Below, in pieces: positions 40,542 to 51,624 of a DNA stretch of 64,000 nucleotides. The notes beneath the pieces are model-generated. The model saw only the letters and a list, made by a program, of their open reading frames with translations, had not been told where the DNA came from and ran no database searches. A program made the translations under genes and the position numbers. Within the stretch, counting starts at the first letter, position 1. Every line of letters starts with the position of its first letter. The stretch is from the NCBI RefSeq assembly GCF_900183975.1, contig NZ_LT853882.1, positions 2,163,501 through 2,227,500 of the forward strand, read 5' to 3'. This DNA comes from Xanthomonas fragariae. GTDB taxonomy: Bacteria; Pseudomonadota; Gammaproteobacteria; Xanthomonadales; Xanthomonadaceae.

Positions 40542-43500
40542 ATGAAGCGAATGCTGATCAACGCAACGCAGGCCGAAGAGCTGCGCGTGGCGATTGTGGA
40601 CGGCCAGACCCTGTACGACATCGACATCGAACAGCCGTCCAAGGAACAAAAGAAGTCCAACATCTATAAGGGCCGTATCACCCGGCTCGAGCCCTCTCTC
40701 GAGGCGGCGTTCGTGGACTATGGCGCTGAGCGTCATGGCTTCCTGCCGTTGAAGGAGATCTCCCGCGATTATTTCCAGGCTGGCGTCGACCACACCAAGT
40801 CGACCATCCGCGAGCTGTTGCGCGAAGGCCAGGAAATCGTGGTGCAGGTCGATAAGGAAGAACGGGGCAGCAAGGGCGCTGCCCTGACCACGTTCATCTC
40901 GCTGGCCGGCCGCTACATGGTCCTGATGCCCAATTCACCGAGCGCCGGTGGCGTTTCGCGCCGGATTGAAGGCGAAGACCGCGCGGCGCTGAAGGAAGCG
41001 CTCGACAAGCTCGACATTCCGGACGACATGGGCGTGATCATTCGCACTGCCGGTGTCGGTCGTGACGCCGAAGAACTGCAGTGGGATCTGGATTATCTGC
41101 TGCAGACCTGGAAGGCGATTGCCGAGGCTGCGCTGAGCAAGCCGGCCGCATTCCTGATTTACCAGGAATCGCGCCTGATCATCCGCGCCCTGCGCGACTA
41201 CTTGCGCGCCGACGTCGGCGAGATCCTGGTCGATACGCCAGAGCTGTATGCCGACGCCCAAGAGTTCATAAAGCAAGTGATGCCGCAGAGCTTGCGCAAG
41301 CTCAAGCATTACACCGATGACATTCCGCTGTTCAATCGCTTTCAAATCGAGTCACAGATCGAAGGCGCCTACGAACGCAATGTCCGCCTGCCTTCGGGTG
41401 GCTCGATCGTGGTCGACCAGACCGAGGCGCTGACCGCCGTCGACGTGAACTCATCGCGAGCCACTAAGGGCAGCGATATCGAAGAAACCGCCTTCCAGAC
41501 CAACTTGGAAGCAGCCGAAGAAGTCGCGCGTCAGCTGCGCTTGCGCGATCTTGGCGGCTTGGTGGTGATCGACTTCATCGACATGGCGTCGACCAAGCAC
41601 CAGCGCGAAGTCGAAAACAAACTGCAGAACGCGCTCAAGTACGATCGCGCACGCGTGCAGCTGGGCCGTATTTCGCGCTTCGGCCTGATGGAAATGAGTC
41701 GCCAGCGCCTGCGCCCAAGTCTGGGTGAATCCAGCCAGATCGTGTGCCCGCGTTGCGAAGGCCATGGCCGCATGCGCAGCGTCGAATCGCTGTCGCTGTC
41801 GATCATCCGCGTGGCCGAAGAGCACGCCATGAAGGAAAATACCGGGCAAGTACTGGTCCAGGCACCGGTGGAGATCGCCAACTACCTACTCAACGAAAAG
41901 CGCAGCGCGCTGCGTGAGATCGAAAATCGGCATGCCTCGCCGATTATCATCGTCGCCGACGAGCAACTGCACACCCCGCACTACGAAGTCACGCGCTTGC
42001 GTGAAAACGAGCTGGGCGAGGACAGCGGCAAGCCGAGCTACCAGCGCGGCACCCCGCGCAAGTTGCCGGTGCACGCGCTGACCAACGCGCAGTTGAATAT
42101 TCCGGTTGCCCCGGCGGTGACTTCGATCAAGCCGAGCCAGCCGGCTCCGGTGCGTGAGGAGGCCCCTGCCTCGGTCGCTGCAGCACCTGCGCCGGCTGCG
42201 GTCGTCGCATTGCCACTGCCTGCGCCGGTGACCGGCGTGGTCAGTTGGTTGAAGCGCATCTTCGGTGGTGTCGAGCCGGTCGCTCCCGCGCCTGAACCGC
42301 CCCAGCGCCCGCGCCAGAACGATGCCGGCCGTGGCAACCGTAACGAGCGAGGCGGTCAGCGCCGCGATGGTCGCGATGCACGGAATGGCGGCAATAGCGG
42401 CAATAGCGGCAATCAGCAGCGTGGCAATGGCGGTAACGGCGGCAATGGCAACGGTGCCAACAAGGAGCGTCGTGACGAGCGTCGCCAGCCGAGCAACAGC
42501 CAGAGTGCGCAAAATGGCGCCCAGGTACAGCAGCAGGCGCAGGTCGCCAAGCCACCGCGCAATGAGGCGCAGGCACCAAAGCAGCAGCAACAGCAGCAAA
42601 CTCAGAAGCAGAAGCAGGCGTCGCGTTCGCTGCGTGCACCTGCACAGCACGATGGCGCGTCGTCCGAGAAGCAGCAGCGTCCTGCGCGCCAGGACGAAGG
42701 CACTACAGCGGCACAGACGCTGACCTCGACTGCTGCAACGGCAACACAATCTAGCGTGGTTGGGGCAATAGCCGAGACTGTGGCTCCGGTGACGACGCAA
42801 GTTCCAGCGGAAGCGACCCAGGCGCATCCGGCTGATGTGATCGTGAGCGAATCGCCTGCCGACCGCAGCATCGACGCGACTGCGGATGGTCAGACCACGG
42901 ATGCCCCGGGCGATGATTCGACCAATGGCGAAGGTGGAAGCCGTCGTCGTCGCGGTCGTCGCGGCGGACGTCGTCGTCGTCGCGGTGCTGGCACAAATGG
43001 TGAAGGCGGTACCGGCGTCGATGGTCTGGAAACGGACGATCTGGACGGCGATGCCGAAGGCGATCTCGACGGCGACAACGAGCACGACGGTGACGCCGCC
43101 ACGCAGACACAGAAGCCTGCCGCACCGCGGGCCGGCCAGCCGGAGTTCGACTTCGACGACGAGGCGCCTGCCCCGTGTGCCAAGCCCGAGCCCAGCGCTT
43201 CGTCAGCGGTGAAGCCGCGTCCGGTTCCGAAGGAACGTTTGGAGACGCAAACCGATGCCGATACGTACTCGACCACCGCACCGGTCTCCAACGCCACGCC
43301 GTCTTTCGAACAGCAGGCCGCGGCTCCCGGTGCCGCAGCAGCTGATAGGGCACGTAGCGATGCGACAGTACTAGCTGCAGCATCTGCTGCATCGACGCCT
43401 GTTACTTCCCCCGTGTCGGATACAACTCCGGCTCCGGTTGCAGCTCCGGCTCCGATCGCTCATCAGGCGCCGGTTGCCACTTCGACTCCGGCGGCCGTGT

Positions 43501-44210
43501 TGAGTCCAGCACCTTCGACTCCAGTGACAGCACGTGATGCGGCAGCGACGTTGGCTCCTGCAGCCGTGCCTACAGCTCCCATTCCTGCCACCAAGCCGGT
43601 CGAGCATACTGGCACTGGTACAGCTGCAACCGCGGCGGAACCGGCTGAAGTCAGTCAAGAACGCGCTGTACATGCCACTGCTTCGACCTCTGCAGCGCAA
43701 GCCGAGCCGGTAAAAGCCGACACGGCGCCGATTGCCGTTGACGTGCAGAGGCCTGTAGCAACGCCGTCGAATGTCCCGGCTGCGCAGGCCACCGTGGTGA
43801 CCGTCAATGCTTCGCATGCAGAGCCCACCAGCGCTGCGAGCCCCGCCGCGGATATCGCAGTGACGTCCACAACAACCGAGCCGCAGCGGACCCAGGCTGC
43901 GGATACCGCACCGATTGCTCCGGTGAAGCCATACGCCCCTGTGCAAACGAAGTTGCTCGATGTGCTGGCTACCGAAACCGCAGCAGCCCCGCCCTCGGCA
44001 CCTGCCGAGACACTGGCGCCTTTCAAGGCTTCCGAGCAGTCAGCAACGGTGGCATCTGTCACGCCCGCAAGCGTCCAGGAACAGGCAGCCGACAAGCCGA
44101 CGTCCACAGTCGTCGTCTCCGAAGTAGTCAAACCGGCGGACCCGGCAAGTCCTGCGGTCGACACTAAAAAGCAAGAAGAAGACGTCAATAAGCCGCGTCA
44201 CGATCACTGA
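40542..44210 (+). CDS. rne: Ribonuclease E
   Basis: 1222 aa from ATG 40542 ([20 protein letters not shown]). The S1 domain lies at about 37-120. Catalytic Asp301 ([13 protein letters not shown]) and Asp344 ([10 protein letters not shown]) and the zinc-link CPRC (402-405) match E. coli positions offset by two. The C-terminal half is long and disordered: an Asn/Gly/Arg-rich section, a Gln-rich section, a basic block ([15 protein letters not shown]) for RNA binding, an Asp-rich stretch and a tail of several hundred Ala/Pro/Thr/Val residues. It is the central mRNA-decay and rRNA-processing enzyme. Confidence 0.96.
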   Translation: MKRMLINATQAEELRVAIVDGQTLYDIDIEQPSKEQKKSNIYKGRITRLEPSLEAAFVDYGAERHGFLPLKEISRDYFQAGVDHTKSTIRELLREGQEIVVQVDKEERGSKGAALTTFISLAGRYMVLMPNSPSAGGVSRRIEGEDRAALKEALDKLDIPDDMGVIIRTAGVGRDAEELQWDLDYLLQTWKAIAEAALSKPAAFLIYQESRLIIRALRDYLRADVGEILVDTPELYADAQEFIKQVMPQSLRKLKHYTDDIPLFNRFQIESQIEGAYERNVRLPSGGSIVVDQTEALTAVDVNSSRATKGSDIEETAFQTNLEAAEEVARQLRLRDLGGLVVIDFIDMASTKHQREVENKLQNALKYDRARVQLGRISRFGLMEMSRQRLRPSLGESSQIVCPRCEGHGRMRSVESLSLSIIRVAEEHAMKENTGQVLVQAPVEIANYLLNEKRSALREIENRHASPIIIVADEQLHTPHYEVTRLRENELGEDSGKPSYQRGTPRKLPVHALTNAQLNIPVAPAVTSIKPSQPAPVREEAPASVAAAPAPAAVVALPLPAPVTGVVSWLKRIFGGVEPVAPAPEPPQRPRQNDAGRGNRNERGGQRRDGRDARNGGNSGNSGNQQRGNGGNGGNGNGANKERRDERRQPSNSQSAQNGAQVQQQAQVAKPPRNEAQAPKQQQQQQTQKQKQASRSLRAPAQHDGASSEKQQRPARQDEGTTAAQTLTSTAATATQSSVVGAIAETVAPVTTQVPAEATQAHPADVIVSESPADRSIDATADGQTTDAPGDDSTNGEGGSRRRRGRRGGRRRRRGAGTNGEGGTGVDGLETDDLDGDAEGDLDGDNEHDGDAATQTQKPAAPRAGQPEFDFDDEAPAPCAKPEPSASSAVKPRPVPKERLETQTDADTYSTTAPVSNATPSFEQQAAAPGAAAADRARSDATVLAAASAASTPVTSPVSDTTPAPVAAPAPIAHQAPVATSTPAAVLSPAPSTPVTARDAAATLAPAAVPTAPIPATKPVEHTGTGTAATAAEPAEVSQERAVHATASTSAAQAEPVKADTAPIAVDVQRPVATPSNVPAAQATVVTVNASHAEPTSAASPAADIAVTSTTTEPQRTQAADTAPIAPVKPYAPVQTKLLDVLATETAAAPPSAPAETLAPFKASEQSATVASVTPASVQEQAADKPTSTVVVSEVVKPADPASPAVDTKKQEEDVNKPRHDH

Positions 44211-44257
44211 TCGTGAAAGCCTAGCCTGCGAATAGTCCGGGCTAGGCCAGTGTCAAA

Positions 44258-44285
44258 CAAAGCAGCCTTCGGGCCGCTTTGTTTT
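44258..44285 (+). terminator. rne terminator
   Basis: Stem CAAAGCAGCC/GGCCGCTTTG with a TTCG tetraloop and one mismatch, followed by TTTT. Confidence 0.88.
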
Positions 44286-44925
44286 CGCCTACGGTGTGCT
44301 TGAGCAAGAGTGGTTGCGATATGGTGAAGAATAGCGGGACGTAGCTATTGGGTACGTCAAACAAACGAGGAAAACGCGCTACGCCTTACGTTCCGGCCAT
44401 CTTTGCTGTGATGCCGCTGAGCTCTGCAGGATCAGCCCGATCTTGAAGGCTTTTTCTAACCAGTGTTCTTTAGACAAACGCAGCTGCCACTCGAACCGGA
44501 TGCTTTTGATGGCGCACGCTTGCGCGCAAAGCCTCTGATCAATACTTTGCAGTCGAGAATTGATCCGCATCAATCGACAAGCACTTCTCGTAGACATCCG
44601 GTACCGCGCAGGAGGCATCGCGCGAAGACGTCATCGTGATGAACATGTGCCTGGCCGGACGCGCTTCCGCTTTTAGATCTCGCTCTTAACGAGGCGCAAT
44701 TGCAACATGTGAGACTTGAAAAGCCGTGCATCTGCCAGTGCCGTTTTGGCGCATTCCGAGCTTTGAAGTACTCGACTTTTAATCGCCATCGAATCTCTGC
44801 ACTGATCGCACAGACGGAAAATGAGGCACTTGCTCGCCTGCATGGAAACCCAGGCAGGGTTAGCCGACCAGCTCAAACCCCAATAGCGTGCTGCACACAG
44901 AAATCGGACAAGCCCGAATCGCGCA
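44286..44925. other. Gene-poor interval between rne and gacA-like gene
   Basis: 640 bp without a convincing gene. A 79-codon minus frame (44379-44618) lacks an RBS and family signal. A small inverted repeat (GACGTAGC...GGGTACGTC) lies at about 44338-44358. It could hold an unrecognised small RNA, but no Rho-independent terminator was identified. Confidence 0.4.
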
Positions 44926-45573
44926 TTACAGCGTTCGAGCAGGATCTGTAAGCCCATACTGATTGGCCAGGCGCGCCAACGCGATGTTGTCCTGGATGCC
45001 GACCTTCTCGAACAGACGCGCCTTGTGCGTGTTGATTGTCTTAGCGCTGAGATTCAAGCGCTTGGCGATGTCTTCCTGTCGTAGACCCTGGGTCAGCAGC
45101 AAGGCGACTTCCAGCTCGCGCGGGGACAACGCATCGAATGGCGAACCGCCGCCTTCAAGACTGGAAAGTGCCATGTTCTGTGCGATCGTATTGCCCAGAT
45201 AGCGGCGACCCAGTGCGACCTCGCGCACCGCACGCAACATCTCGTGCGCATTGCCGCCCTTGCCTACATAGCCAGATGCGCCAGCTTCTAGCAGACGCTT
45301 CGGCAATGGGCCATCTTCTAGCACCGACACGATGATGACGCGCGTTCCGTAATCGCCCTTGACGATGCGCTCTGTGATTTCCAGGCCGCTAACACCGGGC
45401 AGATGCAGATCGCATAGCACGATCCCGGGCTTGATCTGACGAATCTGCGGTAATGCCGCTTCGCCGCTCTCTGCTTCCCCTACCACATCGATGTCTACTT
45501 CCTTGGACAGGATCATCTTCATGCCTGTACGCACGAGTGCATGATCGTCAATCAGAAAAACTCTGATGGTCAT
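44926..45573 (-). CDS. gacA: NarL/FixJ-family response regulator (GacA/UvrY-like)
   Basis: 215 aa. Receiver domain with VFLIDDHALVRTGMK and phospho-acceptor Asp55 (IVLCDLHLPGVSG), then a LuxR-type HTH (LSPRELEVALLLTQGLRQED, AKTINTHKARLFEKVG). Sequence and length fit GacA/UvrY regulators, which control rsm small RNAs and virulence. No kinase gene is adjacent, as is usual for this regulator. Confidence 0.85.
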   Translation of the reverse strand: MTIRVFLIDDHALVRTGMKMILSKEVDIDVVGEAESGEAALPQIRQIKPGIVLCDLHLPGVSGLEITERIVKGDYGTRVIIVSVLEDGPLPKRLLEAGASGYVGKGGNAHEMLRAVREVALGRRYLGNTIAQNMALSSLEGGGSPFDALSPRELEVALLLTQGLRQEDIAKRLNLSAKTINTHKARLFEKVGIQDNIALARLANQYGLTDPARTL

Positions 45574-45784
45574 CCTTGTTGTCCTCGCTATGCGGCTGGC
45601 TGGTGCAGCCTATCTCCGTGAATAATTCAGGGCAAGCTCGATGCGACGTATTACATTTAAGTTAGAGCGAAAAACGCCTTGTTACATGGCACTTCACGAC
45701 GCGCGCTCGGTGCAATATCGCGACGTGTTCCGATGATGCAGGCACCGCAGTATCTGATGTATCAGGCAATCCAGTCGCACTCGG

Positions 45785-46546
45785 TCAGATTTTTCCTGTC
45801 TCGACGGCACGCTCGGCGCCCATCAAAGGGCGCAGGTCGGGATCCAGCGCGACGCGTTGGTCGAAGACGAAGCACCGGCCATCGTAGCCTTCGCCACCGA
45901 CTTCTTCGAAGTAGCCAAGAATCCCGCCTTCGAGTTGCAGCACGTTGTCCATGCCATCGGCTTGCATCCACAGTGCAGCCTTCTCGCAACGGATACCACC
46001 AGTGCAGAAGCTCACCACCGTGGCATCGGCCAACGCGGCGCGATGCGGTTCGAGCGCGCCTGGCAATTCGGTGAACTTGTCGATCGGCAGCGTCAATGCG
46101 CCCAGGAAGGTGCCGTGGGCCACTTCCTGTGCATTGCGGGTGTCCAGCAATACCAGCGGGCGACCACGGTCGTCTTGCCCGTTGCGCATCCACTCGCGTA
46201 GCACGGCGGGCGTCACCGCCAGCGCACGGCCTTGCAAGGGCGATGCATCGTCGCGACGGAAACTGATGATCTCCGGCTTGACCTTGACCTTGAGCCGTGC
46301 GAACGGCCGCTGCACGCTGAGGCTGAACTTGATGCGCATCTGCGCGAAGCGCGGATCGGCCTGCAACCAGGCGTAAAACGCGTCGATCTGCTCGGCCTCA
46401 CCAGCCAGAAACAGATTGATGCCCTCCTCGGCCACCAGCACCGAGCCCTTGAGCGCTTGCTGCTCAGCGTGAGCCAGCACGCTGTCGGCAAGTTGCTGCG
46501 GGTCCAGGATGGTGACGAATTGATAGGCGGCGGTATTGGTAATCAT
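45785..46546 (-). CDS. trhO: tRNA uridine hydroxylase/rhodanese-like protein TrhO
   Basis: 253 aa (MITNTAAYQFVTILDPQQLA). The N-terminal acylphosphatase-like part (VLVAEEGINLFLAGEAEQ) and the rhodanese domain with Cys181 in SFCTGGIRCEKA are diagnostic of the YceA/TrhO family, which makes 5-hydroxyuridine in tRNA. Confidence 0.93.
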   Translation of the reverse strand: MITNTAAYQFVTILDPQQLADSVLAHAEQQALKGSVLVAEEGINLFLAGEAEQIDAFYAWLQADPRFAQMRIKFSLSVQRPFARLKVKVKPEIISFRRDDASPLQGRALAVTPAVLREWMRNGQDDRGRPLVLLDTRNAQEVAHGTFLGALTLPIDKFTELPGALEPHRAALADATVVSFCTGGIRCEKAALWMQADGMDNVLQLEGGILGYFEEVGGEGYDGRCFVFDQRVALDPDLRPLMGAERAVETGKI

Positions 46547-46734
46547 CCGGCTATTTTAGCTGCTGGCAGAACGTAGCAAGCATGGTCAGACTAGGTTCGG
46601 CGCGCAGCCCCCCAGGCGCGAGTGAATGCATGTCAATTTCGAGCAACGGCCGCATCCGCTTGGCAACCGCGCACGCTTGGCAACCGCGCAGTGAAGGCGT
46701 GGCACCTTTTAACCCCGATACGGCCACGGGTAGG

Positions 46735-47100
46735 TCAGCCGCGCAGCAGCAAAAACGGCAGCAATACCAACGACGCGACAACCAACATGCAGATCAGCGT
46801 GGCGATCACAAACATCGGTCGCTTGCGCAGCAGCGCGCTGAAGGTTTCCGCAGTGCCCGCAGCGAGCGCGCCCTGACGCTGCGCGCGTGCGATGGCGCCG
46901 CGCTGGGCCTGATAGGCATCCATTACGGCCTTGGCGCGCGGGTAGTCGACATCCTCGCTAAGCCAGATACCTCCAGCAGAAATGCCCCAGTTGCTTGGTC
47001 GTGTTTCGTAGATCTGCACGAGGTGCTCGCGCATCAACGCCCGCACCTCGTCGGCTTCGTCATCGGGAACATTGCGCAGATTGAGCAGTAGCTTGGCCAT
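46735..47100 (-). CDS. DUF6164-type small membrane protein
   Basis: 121 aa from ATG 47100 (MAKLLLNLRNVPDDEADEVR). The soluble N-terminal part includes HLVQIYETRPSNWGISAGGI, and a C-terminal helix (MFVIATLICMLVVASLVLLP) anchors it. The family is uncharacterised (DUF6164, from recall). Divergent from the FKBP gene. Confidence 0.75.
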   Translation of the reverse strand: MAKLLLNLRNVPDDEADEVRALMREHLVQIYETRPSNWGISAGGIWLSEDVDYPRAKAVMDAYQAQRGAIARAQRQGALAAGTAETFSALLRKRPMFVIATLICMLVVASLVLLPFLLLRG

Positions 47101-47160
47101 GCGCACGATGATACCAGGAGCCAGGTGCGATAATGGCGCATCATCTTAAGAGACCATCTC

Positions 47161-47592
47161 ATGCGCCTTCTATTGACGCTCTATGCCGCCTTGTTGCTCG
47201 CAAGTTGCGCGCCTGCCCTGCCGCCGTCTGGTGGCACCATCGCCAGCTTCCAGCGGATCGACCGCACCGTCGGCACAGGCGCAGAAGCCACAACGGGCTC
47301 GATGGTCACCGTGCACTACAGCGGCTGGCTGTACGACGAAAAAGCAGCCAACAAGCACGGCAAGAAGTTCGATAGCTCATTGGATCGTGCCGAACCATTC
47401 CAGTTCGTGCTGGGCGGCCATCAGGTCATCCGCGGTTGGGACGATGGCGTCGCCGGCATGCGCGTGGGCGGCAAGCGCACCTTGATGATTCCACCGGACT
47501 ACGGCTATGGCGACAACGGCGCAGGCGGCGTGATTCCGCCGGGCGCCTCGTTGGTGTTCGATGTGGAATTGCTCGGCGTGCAGCCGCGCTGA
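47161..47592 (+). CDS. FKBP-type peptidyl-prolyl isomerase lipoprotein
   Basis: 143 aa. The short signal ends in a lipobox (LLLASC). A single FKBP domain follows: [60 protein letters not shown]. All usual pocket residues appear present. A periplasmic folding factor. Confidence 0.93.
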   Translation: MRLLLTLYAALLLASCAPALPPSGGTIASFQRIDRTVGTGAEATTGSMVTVHYSGWLYDEKAANKHGKKFDSSLDRAEPFQFVLGGHQVIRGWDDGVAGMRVGGKRTLMIPPDYGYGDNGAGGVIPPGASLVFDVELLGVQPR

Positions 47593-47603
47593 GTGCCTGA
47601 GCG

Positions 47604-48874
47604 ATGACCGATCTGAGCATGCGGCGGCTGACCGTCATTGGCGGTGGGACGGCCGGTTTGATGGCAGCAGAAGTCGCATGCGCGGCAGGTCTTGCGGTGG
47701 ATCTGTACGAGGCCAAGGGTTCGGTGGGACGTAAGTTTCTAATCGCAGGCAAAGGCGGTTTGAATCTCACCCATTCCGATCCGATGCCACTGTTTGCGCA
47801 GCGCTACCGCGAGCGCACAGAACAGGTTGCGTCGTGGTTGCAAGACTTCGACGCAGATGCGCTGCGCGCATGCGCGCATGGGCGCGTGGGTTGGGCGTCG
47901 AAACCTATGTCGGCACTTCGGGGCGTGTATTCCCGATGGATCGCAAGGCTGCGCCATTGCTGCGCGGCTGGGTGCGACGGCTCAAGGACCATGGCGCAGC
48001 GTTTCATATGCAGCATCGCTGGCGGGGTTGGAACGAGAACGGTGCGTTGCGCTTCGATACACCATGCGGCGCAATCGAGCGCCCTGCAGGTGCCGTGGTG
48101 CTGGCGCTCGACGGCGCCAGCTGGCCGCAGCTCGGCTCCGATGGGCTATGGCAAGGCCTATTGCAAGAACGCGGCATTGCGGTTGCGCCATTGGTACCGC
48201 CGAACTGCGGTTTCGATATCGATTGGAGTGCGCACTTCGTCAAGCGGCACGCTGGCGCGCCGCTTAAACCGGTGGTGGCACATTGGCATGATCGAGATGG
48301 TGTGCAACACGAATTGCAGGGCGAATGCGTCGCCACGGCCACCTGCATCGAGGGCAGCCTGATCTATACCGTAGGCGCCGATTTGCGCGAGCAGATCGAT
48401 ACCCATGGCGTAGCCGAACTCGGCCTGGACTTGGTGCCTGGACGTTCGCTGGAACGGGTGAGCGCCGAGCTGGACAAACCACCCAAGGGACGCAGTTTCA
48501 GCGAGCATTTGCGGCGCCAGGTCGGTATCGGTGGCGTCAAGGCTGCATTGCTGTACGAACACCTCGGCAAGCAGCCCGGCGACGATCTTGCACTTGTGGC
48601 ACGCACGCTCAAGTATTTGCCATTGCGCTTGTTGAGGCCGCGCCCGATTGCCGAAGCGATTAGCTCAGCAGGCGGCGTGCGGCTGGAGGCGCTGGACGCG
48701 CATCTGATGGCGCTCGCGCAACCGGGCGTGTTCTGCACAGGCGAAATGCTCGACTGGGAAGCGCCGACAGGTGGGTATCTGCTCACCGCCTGCTTCGCCG
48801 GCGGCTTACGTGCAGCGAACGGCGCGGTGCACTGGCTGCAGCGGCAGGGCGCTCGCGTTACAAGCGATCATTGA
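47604..48874 (+). pseudogene. NAD(P)/FAD-dependent oxidoreductase (HI0933/TIGR03862 type), frameshifted
   Basis: The first frame has the FAD-binding start (RRLTVIGGGTAGLMAAEVAC, VGRKFLIAGKGGLNLTHSDP). After about 90 codons the frame is lost at an 8-bp tandem duplication (GCGCGCAT twice, 47864-47879), and the rest (GLGVETYVGTSGRVFPMDRK to the C-terminal GGYLLTACFAGGLRAANGAV) continues in another frame to 48874. Removing one repeat unit restores a protein of about 420 aa. Its end overlaps the convergent dehydrogenase gene by 17 bp. Confidence 0.88.
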
Positions 48875-50150
48875 CCGCTGCACGCGGCCACACCGATTTG
48901 ACGTCGTAAACCACAGCGCCAGGCTTGCCGAGTGCGGCGATGCGCTCCGCGTCGTAGCCGCGATATTGCGCGTGCGCCACCGCCAGCACGACGGCATCAT
49001 ATGCACCTTCGTCTGGCGCCTCGCACAACTGCACGCTGGCATGTTGCAGCGCTTCGCCAGGGTCGGCCCATGGGTCGCAGGTGTCGACCCGCACACCCAC
49101 GGCCTGCAGCAGCTGCACCAGCTCCAGCGCACGGCTATTGCGCAGGTCCGGGCAGTTCTCCTTGAAAGTAGCGCCAAGCACCAGCACCCTGGCCTGCGCG
49201 AGCACCACACCACGCATGGCCAGCATGCCGCATACCCGCTCGGCGACATGCTGGCCGACGCGATTGTTGACCTGACGCGCGGTGTAGATCAGGTCCGGGT
49301 GATAGCCCACGCTTTCGGACTTGTGCATCAGGTAATACGGGTCCACCCCGATGCAATGACCACCGACCAAGCCGGGTCGGAATGGCAGGAAATTCCACTT
49401 CGTTCCGGCCGCTTCCAGTACATCGAGCGTGTCGATGCCCAGCTTGTCGAAGATCAGCGCAAGCTCGTTGACCAGAGCGATATTGACGTCGCGCTGGATG
49501 TTTTCCACGACCTTCGCCGCTTCGGCCACGCGCATCGATGAAGCGCGCCAGGTGCCGGCCGTGATGATACCGGTGTAGAGCGTATCGACCGCGTCGGCCG
49601 CCTCTGCCGTCGAGCCGGAAGTGATCTTGCGGATATCGCGCAGACGCCGCTGACGGTCACCCGGGTTGACCCGCTCAGGGCTGTAGCCGCAGAAGAAATC
49701 TACGTTGAAACGTAGTCCGGATGCTGCTTCAAGCAAGGGAACGCAGACTTCTTCTGTGGTGCCCGGATACACGGTGGATTCGTAAATCACCAGGTCGCCT
49801 GGTTTGAGCGCGGCGGCGATCAAGGTAGTGGCGCTGCGCAGCGGTTCCAGGTCCGGTTGCTCGAAGCTGTCGATCGGCGTCGGTACGGTGACGATGAAGA
49901 TACTGCACGCGGCCAGGTCCGCAGAATTGGCCGTGTAGTGCAAGTGCGTCGCAGCGGCCAATTCGGCGTCGTCCAGTTCCAGCGTCGTATCGTGGCCATC
50001 GCGTAATTGCCCTACCCGCTTCGCATCGATGTCGAAGCCCAAGGTGTCGCGCTGCTGACCGAATGCAACTGCCAGCGGCAGGCCGACATAGCCCAGCCCG
50101 ATGACAGCGATGCGCGCCTGGAGCGGTTCGAAGAGCGTATTGCCGGACAT
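48858..50150 (-). CDS. Nucleotide-sugar (UDP-HexNAc/UDP-Glc type) 6-dehydrogenase
   Basis: 430 aa from ATG 50150 (RBS AAGGAA). The Rossmann start is RIAVIGLGYVGLPLAVAFGQ, the catalytic Cys266 is in LVGGHCIGVDPYYLMHKSE, and the C-terminal UDP-binding domain includes LVLGATFKENCPDLRNSRAL. It is closest in pattern to the TviB/WbpO/VipA group that oxidises UDP-N-acetylhexosamine to the uronic acid for surface polysaccharide, rather than to Ugd. The exact substrate is not certain. Confidence 0.88.
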   Translation of the reverse strand: MSGNTLFEPLQARIAVIGLGYVGLPLAVAFGQQRDTLGFDIDAKRVGQLRDGHDTTLELDDAELAAATHLHYTANSADLAACSIFIVTVPTPIDSFEQPDLEPLRSATTLIAAALKPGDLVIYESTVYPGTTEEVCVPLLEAASGLRFNVDFFCGYSPERVNPGDRQRRLRDIRKITSGSTAEAADAVDTLYTGIITAGTWRASSMRVAEAAKVVENIQRDVNIALVNELALIFDKLGIDTLDVLEAAGTKWNFLPFRPGLVGGHCIGVDPYYLMHKSESVGYHPDLIYTARQVNNRVGQHVAERVCGMLAMRGVVLAQARVLVLGATFKENCPDLRNSRALELVQLLQAVGVRVDTCDPWADPGEALQHASVQLCEAPDEGAYDAVVLAVAHAQYRGYDAERIAALGKPGAVVYDVKSVWPRAAVNDRL

Positions 50151-50289
50151 GCAGTTCCTTGAGATTGTGCGCATTTGGTGGCCTAGCGCCGTGCGGCGGC
50201 AGCATAGCGCAGCTGCACCTGACCGGCAGCGCACAGCACCGTCGAACAGAGATTCACAATCGCCGCGCAATCAGGCACGCTATCGCAAT

Positions 50290-50373
50290 GCCCGGGTGGC
50301 GAAATTGGTAGACGCAAGGGACTTAAAATCCCTCAGCTGCAAGGCTATGCGGGTTCGACCCCCGCCCCGGGCA
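50290..50373 (+). tRNA. tRNA-Leu(TAA)
   Basis: The acceptor GCCCGGG (50290-50296) pairs with CCCGGGC (50366-50372). The anticodon stem AGGGA/TCCCT encloses the loop CTTAAAA with anticodon TAA at 50324-50326. A variable arm of class II size and the T-arm GCGGGTTCGACCCCCGC are present. CCA is not encoded (ACA follows). Confidence 0.95.
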
Positions 50374-50441
50374 CATTTTCGATCGATCGGCATCCACCCA
50401 GGTGCGCCCCTTAGCCTGTGTCGCTGCCTGGGCAGCGCTAG

Positions 50442-51597
50442 GGAACCTCTGAACAACGCACTTCAAATGCGCGACACTACACACCTACGTTGAGGAGTCA
50501 TCCATGCAACTGACGTTCGGTGACGCTGAAGGTTTGGGCAAGCGCAAGCAGACTCGCCGCGAGATCTTCCTGGCCGAGATGGAGCAGGTGGTTCCGTGGA
50601 GGCATTTGCTCGGACTGATCGCGCCGCACTATCCGGTGTCGGGGCGGCCTGGTCGACAGCCGTACGCACTGGCGACGATGTTGCGGATTCATTTGCTGCA
50701 GCAGTGGTATGCGTTGAGCGATCCGGCGATGGAAGAAGCGTTGCACCAGATCCGGACCTTGCGCCGTTTTGCCCGGCTCGGCGGTTTGGACAATGTTCCC
50801 GACGAGACCACGATTCTCAACTTTCGCCGCTTGCTGGAAACCCATGGCCTTGCAGCGCGGATGCTGGAGGCCGTCAACGCGGATCTGGTGCGCAAGGGTC
50901 AGAGCCTGCGGTCCGGCACGATCGTCGATGCAACCCTGATCGCTGCGCCCATTTCGACCAAGAACACCGACCGCGCGCGCGACCCTGAAATGCATCAGAC
51001 CAAGAAAGGCAATCAGTGGTATTTCGGGATGAAGGCACCCATCGGCGTGGATGAGTTTTCCGGGCTGGTGCACCACGTCCGTTGTACGGCTGCCAATGTG
51101 GCCGATGTCACGGTGACCCACGCATTGCTGCACGGCAAAGAAGACAGTGTGTTCGGCGACAGCGGCTACACCGGTGCGGACAAACGCGAAGAACTGCAGA
51201 CCTGCAAGGCTGGTTTTTTCATTGCCGCCAAGCGTTCGACGATTCAAGCCATTGGCAACAAACGCGAGCGCCGCCAGGAAGAACGTTGGGAATACTTCAA
51301 AGCAAGTGTGCGTGCGAAGGTGGAGCATCCATTCCGGGTGATCAAACGCCAGTTTGGCTACACCAAGGTCCGCTATCGCGGCCTGGCCAAGAACACCGCG
51401 CATGTGCTGACCCTGTTCGCACTATCCAATCTGTGGATGGTGCGCCGGCAGTTGCTGCCGGCCAGGGGATAATGCTGCCTGGCGCCAGCCAACGCCGCAA
51501 GAAACCGTAGAAATCGTATCGTACGCATCAACTCTGTGCGCTATTGGCACGCAGCAGGCTCGAATTTTAGAGGTCTGGTGCGTCGTTCAGACCTTCC
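50442..51597 (+). mobile_element. IS5-family element, apparently intact
   Basis: Inverted repeats GGAACCTCTGAACAACGCAC (left) and the reverse complement of GGAAGGTCTGAACGACGCAC (right). It is flanked by CTAG and TTAG, consistent with the YTAR target duplication of the IS5 group (one base differs). It lies 70 bp after the tRNA-Leu. Confidence 0.85.
50504..51472 (+). CDS. IS5-family transposase
   Basis: 322 aa, single uninterrupted frame (MQLTFGDAEGLGKRKQTRRE). N-terminal domain GRPGRQPYALATMLRIHLLQ; DDE residues in GTIVDATLIAAP, VFGDSGYTGADKREE and KVEHPFRVIKRQFGYTKVRY. No lesion seen, so likely active. Confidence 0.92.
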   Translation: MQLTFGDAEGLGKRKQTRREIFLAEMEQVVPWRHLLGLIAPHYPVSGRPGRQPYALATMLRIHLLQQWYALSDPAMEEALHQIRTLRRFARLGGLDNVPDETTILNFRRLLETHGLAARMLEAVNADLVRKGQSLRSGTIVDATLIAAPISTKNTDRARDPEMHQTKKGNQWYFGMKAPIGVDEFSGLVHHVRCTAANVADVTVTHALLHGKEDSVFGDSGYTGADKREELQTCKAGFFIAAKRSTIQAIGNKRERRQEERWEYFKASVRAKVEHPFRVIKRQFGYTKVRYRGLAKNTAHVLTLFALSNLWMVRRQLLPARG

Positions 51598-51624
51598 TTA
51601 GCTCAGACAGAAAGGTCCGAGGAA

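Noticed and set aside
41886..43085. Long minus frame opposite rne
   Set aside because: Repetitive antisense of low-complexity coding DNA.
44379..44618. 79-codon minus frame between rne and gacA
   Set aside because: No RBS and no recognisable domain; could be chance or decayed sequence.
50290..50442. tRNA-Leu as the attachment site of an integrated island
   Set aside because: The tRNA is followed by an IS5 element with its own YTAR-type flanks; no duplicated tRNA 3' end or integrase was noticed.
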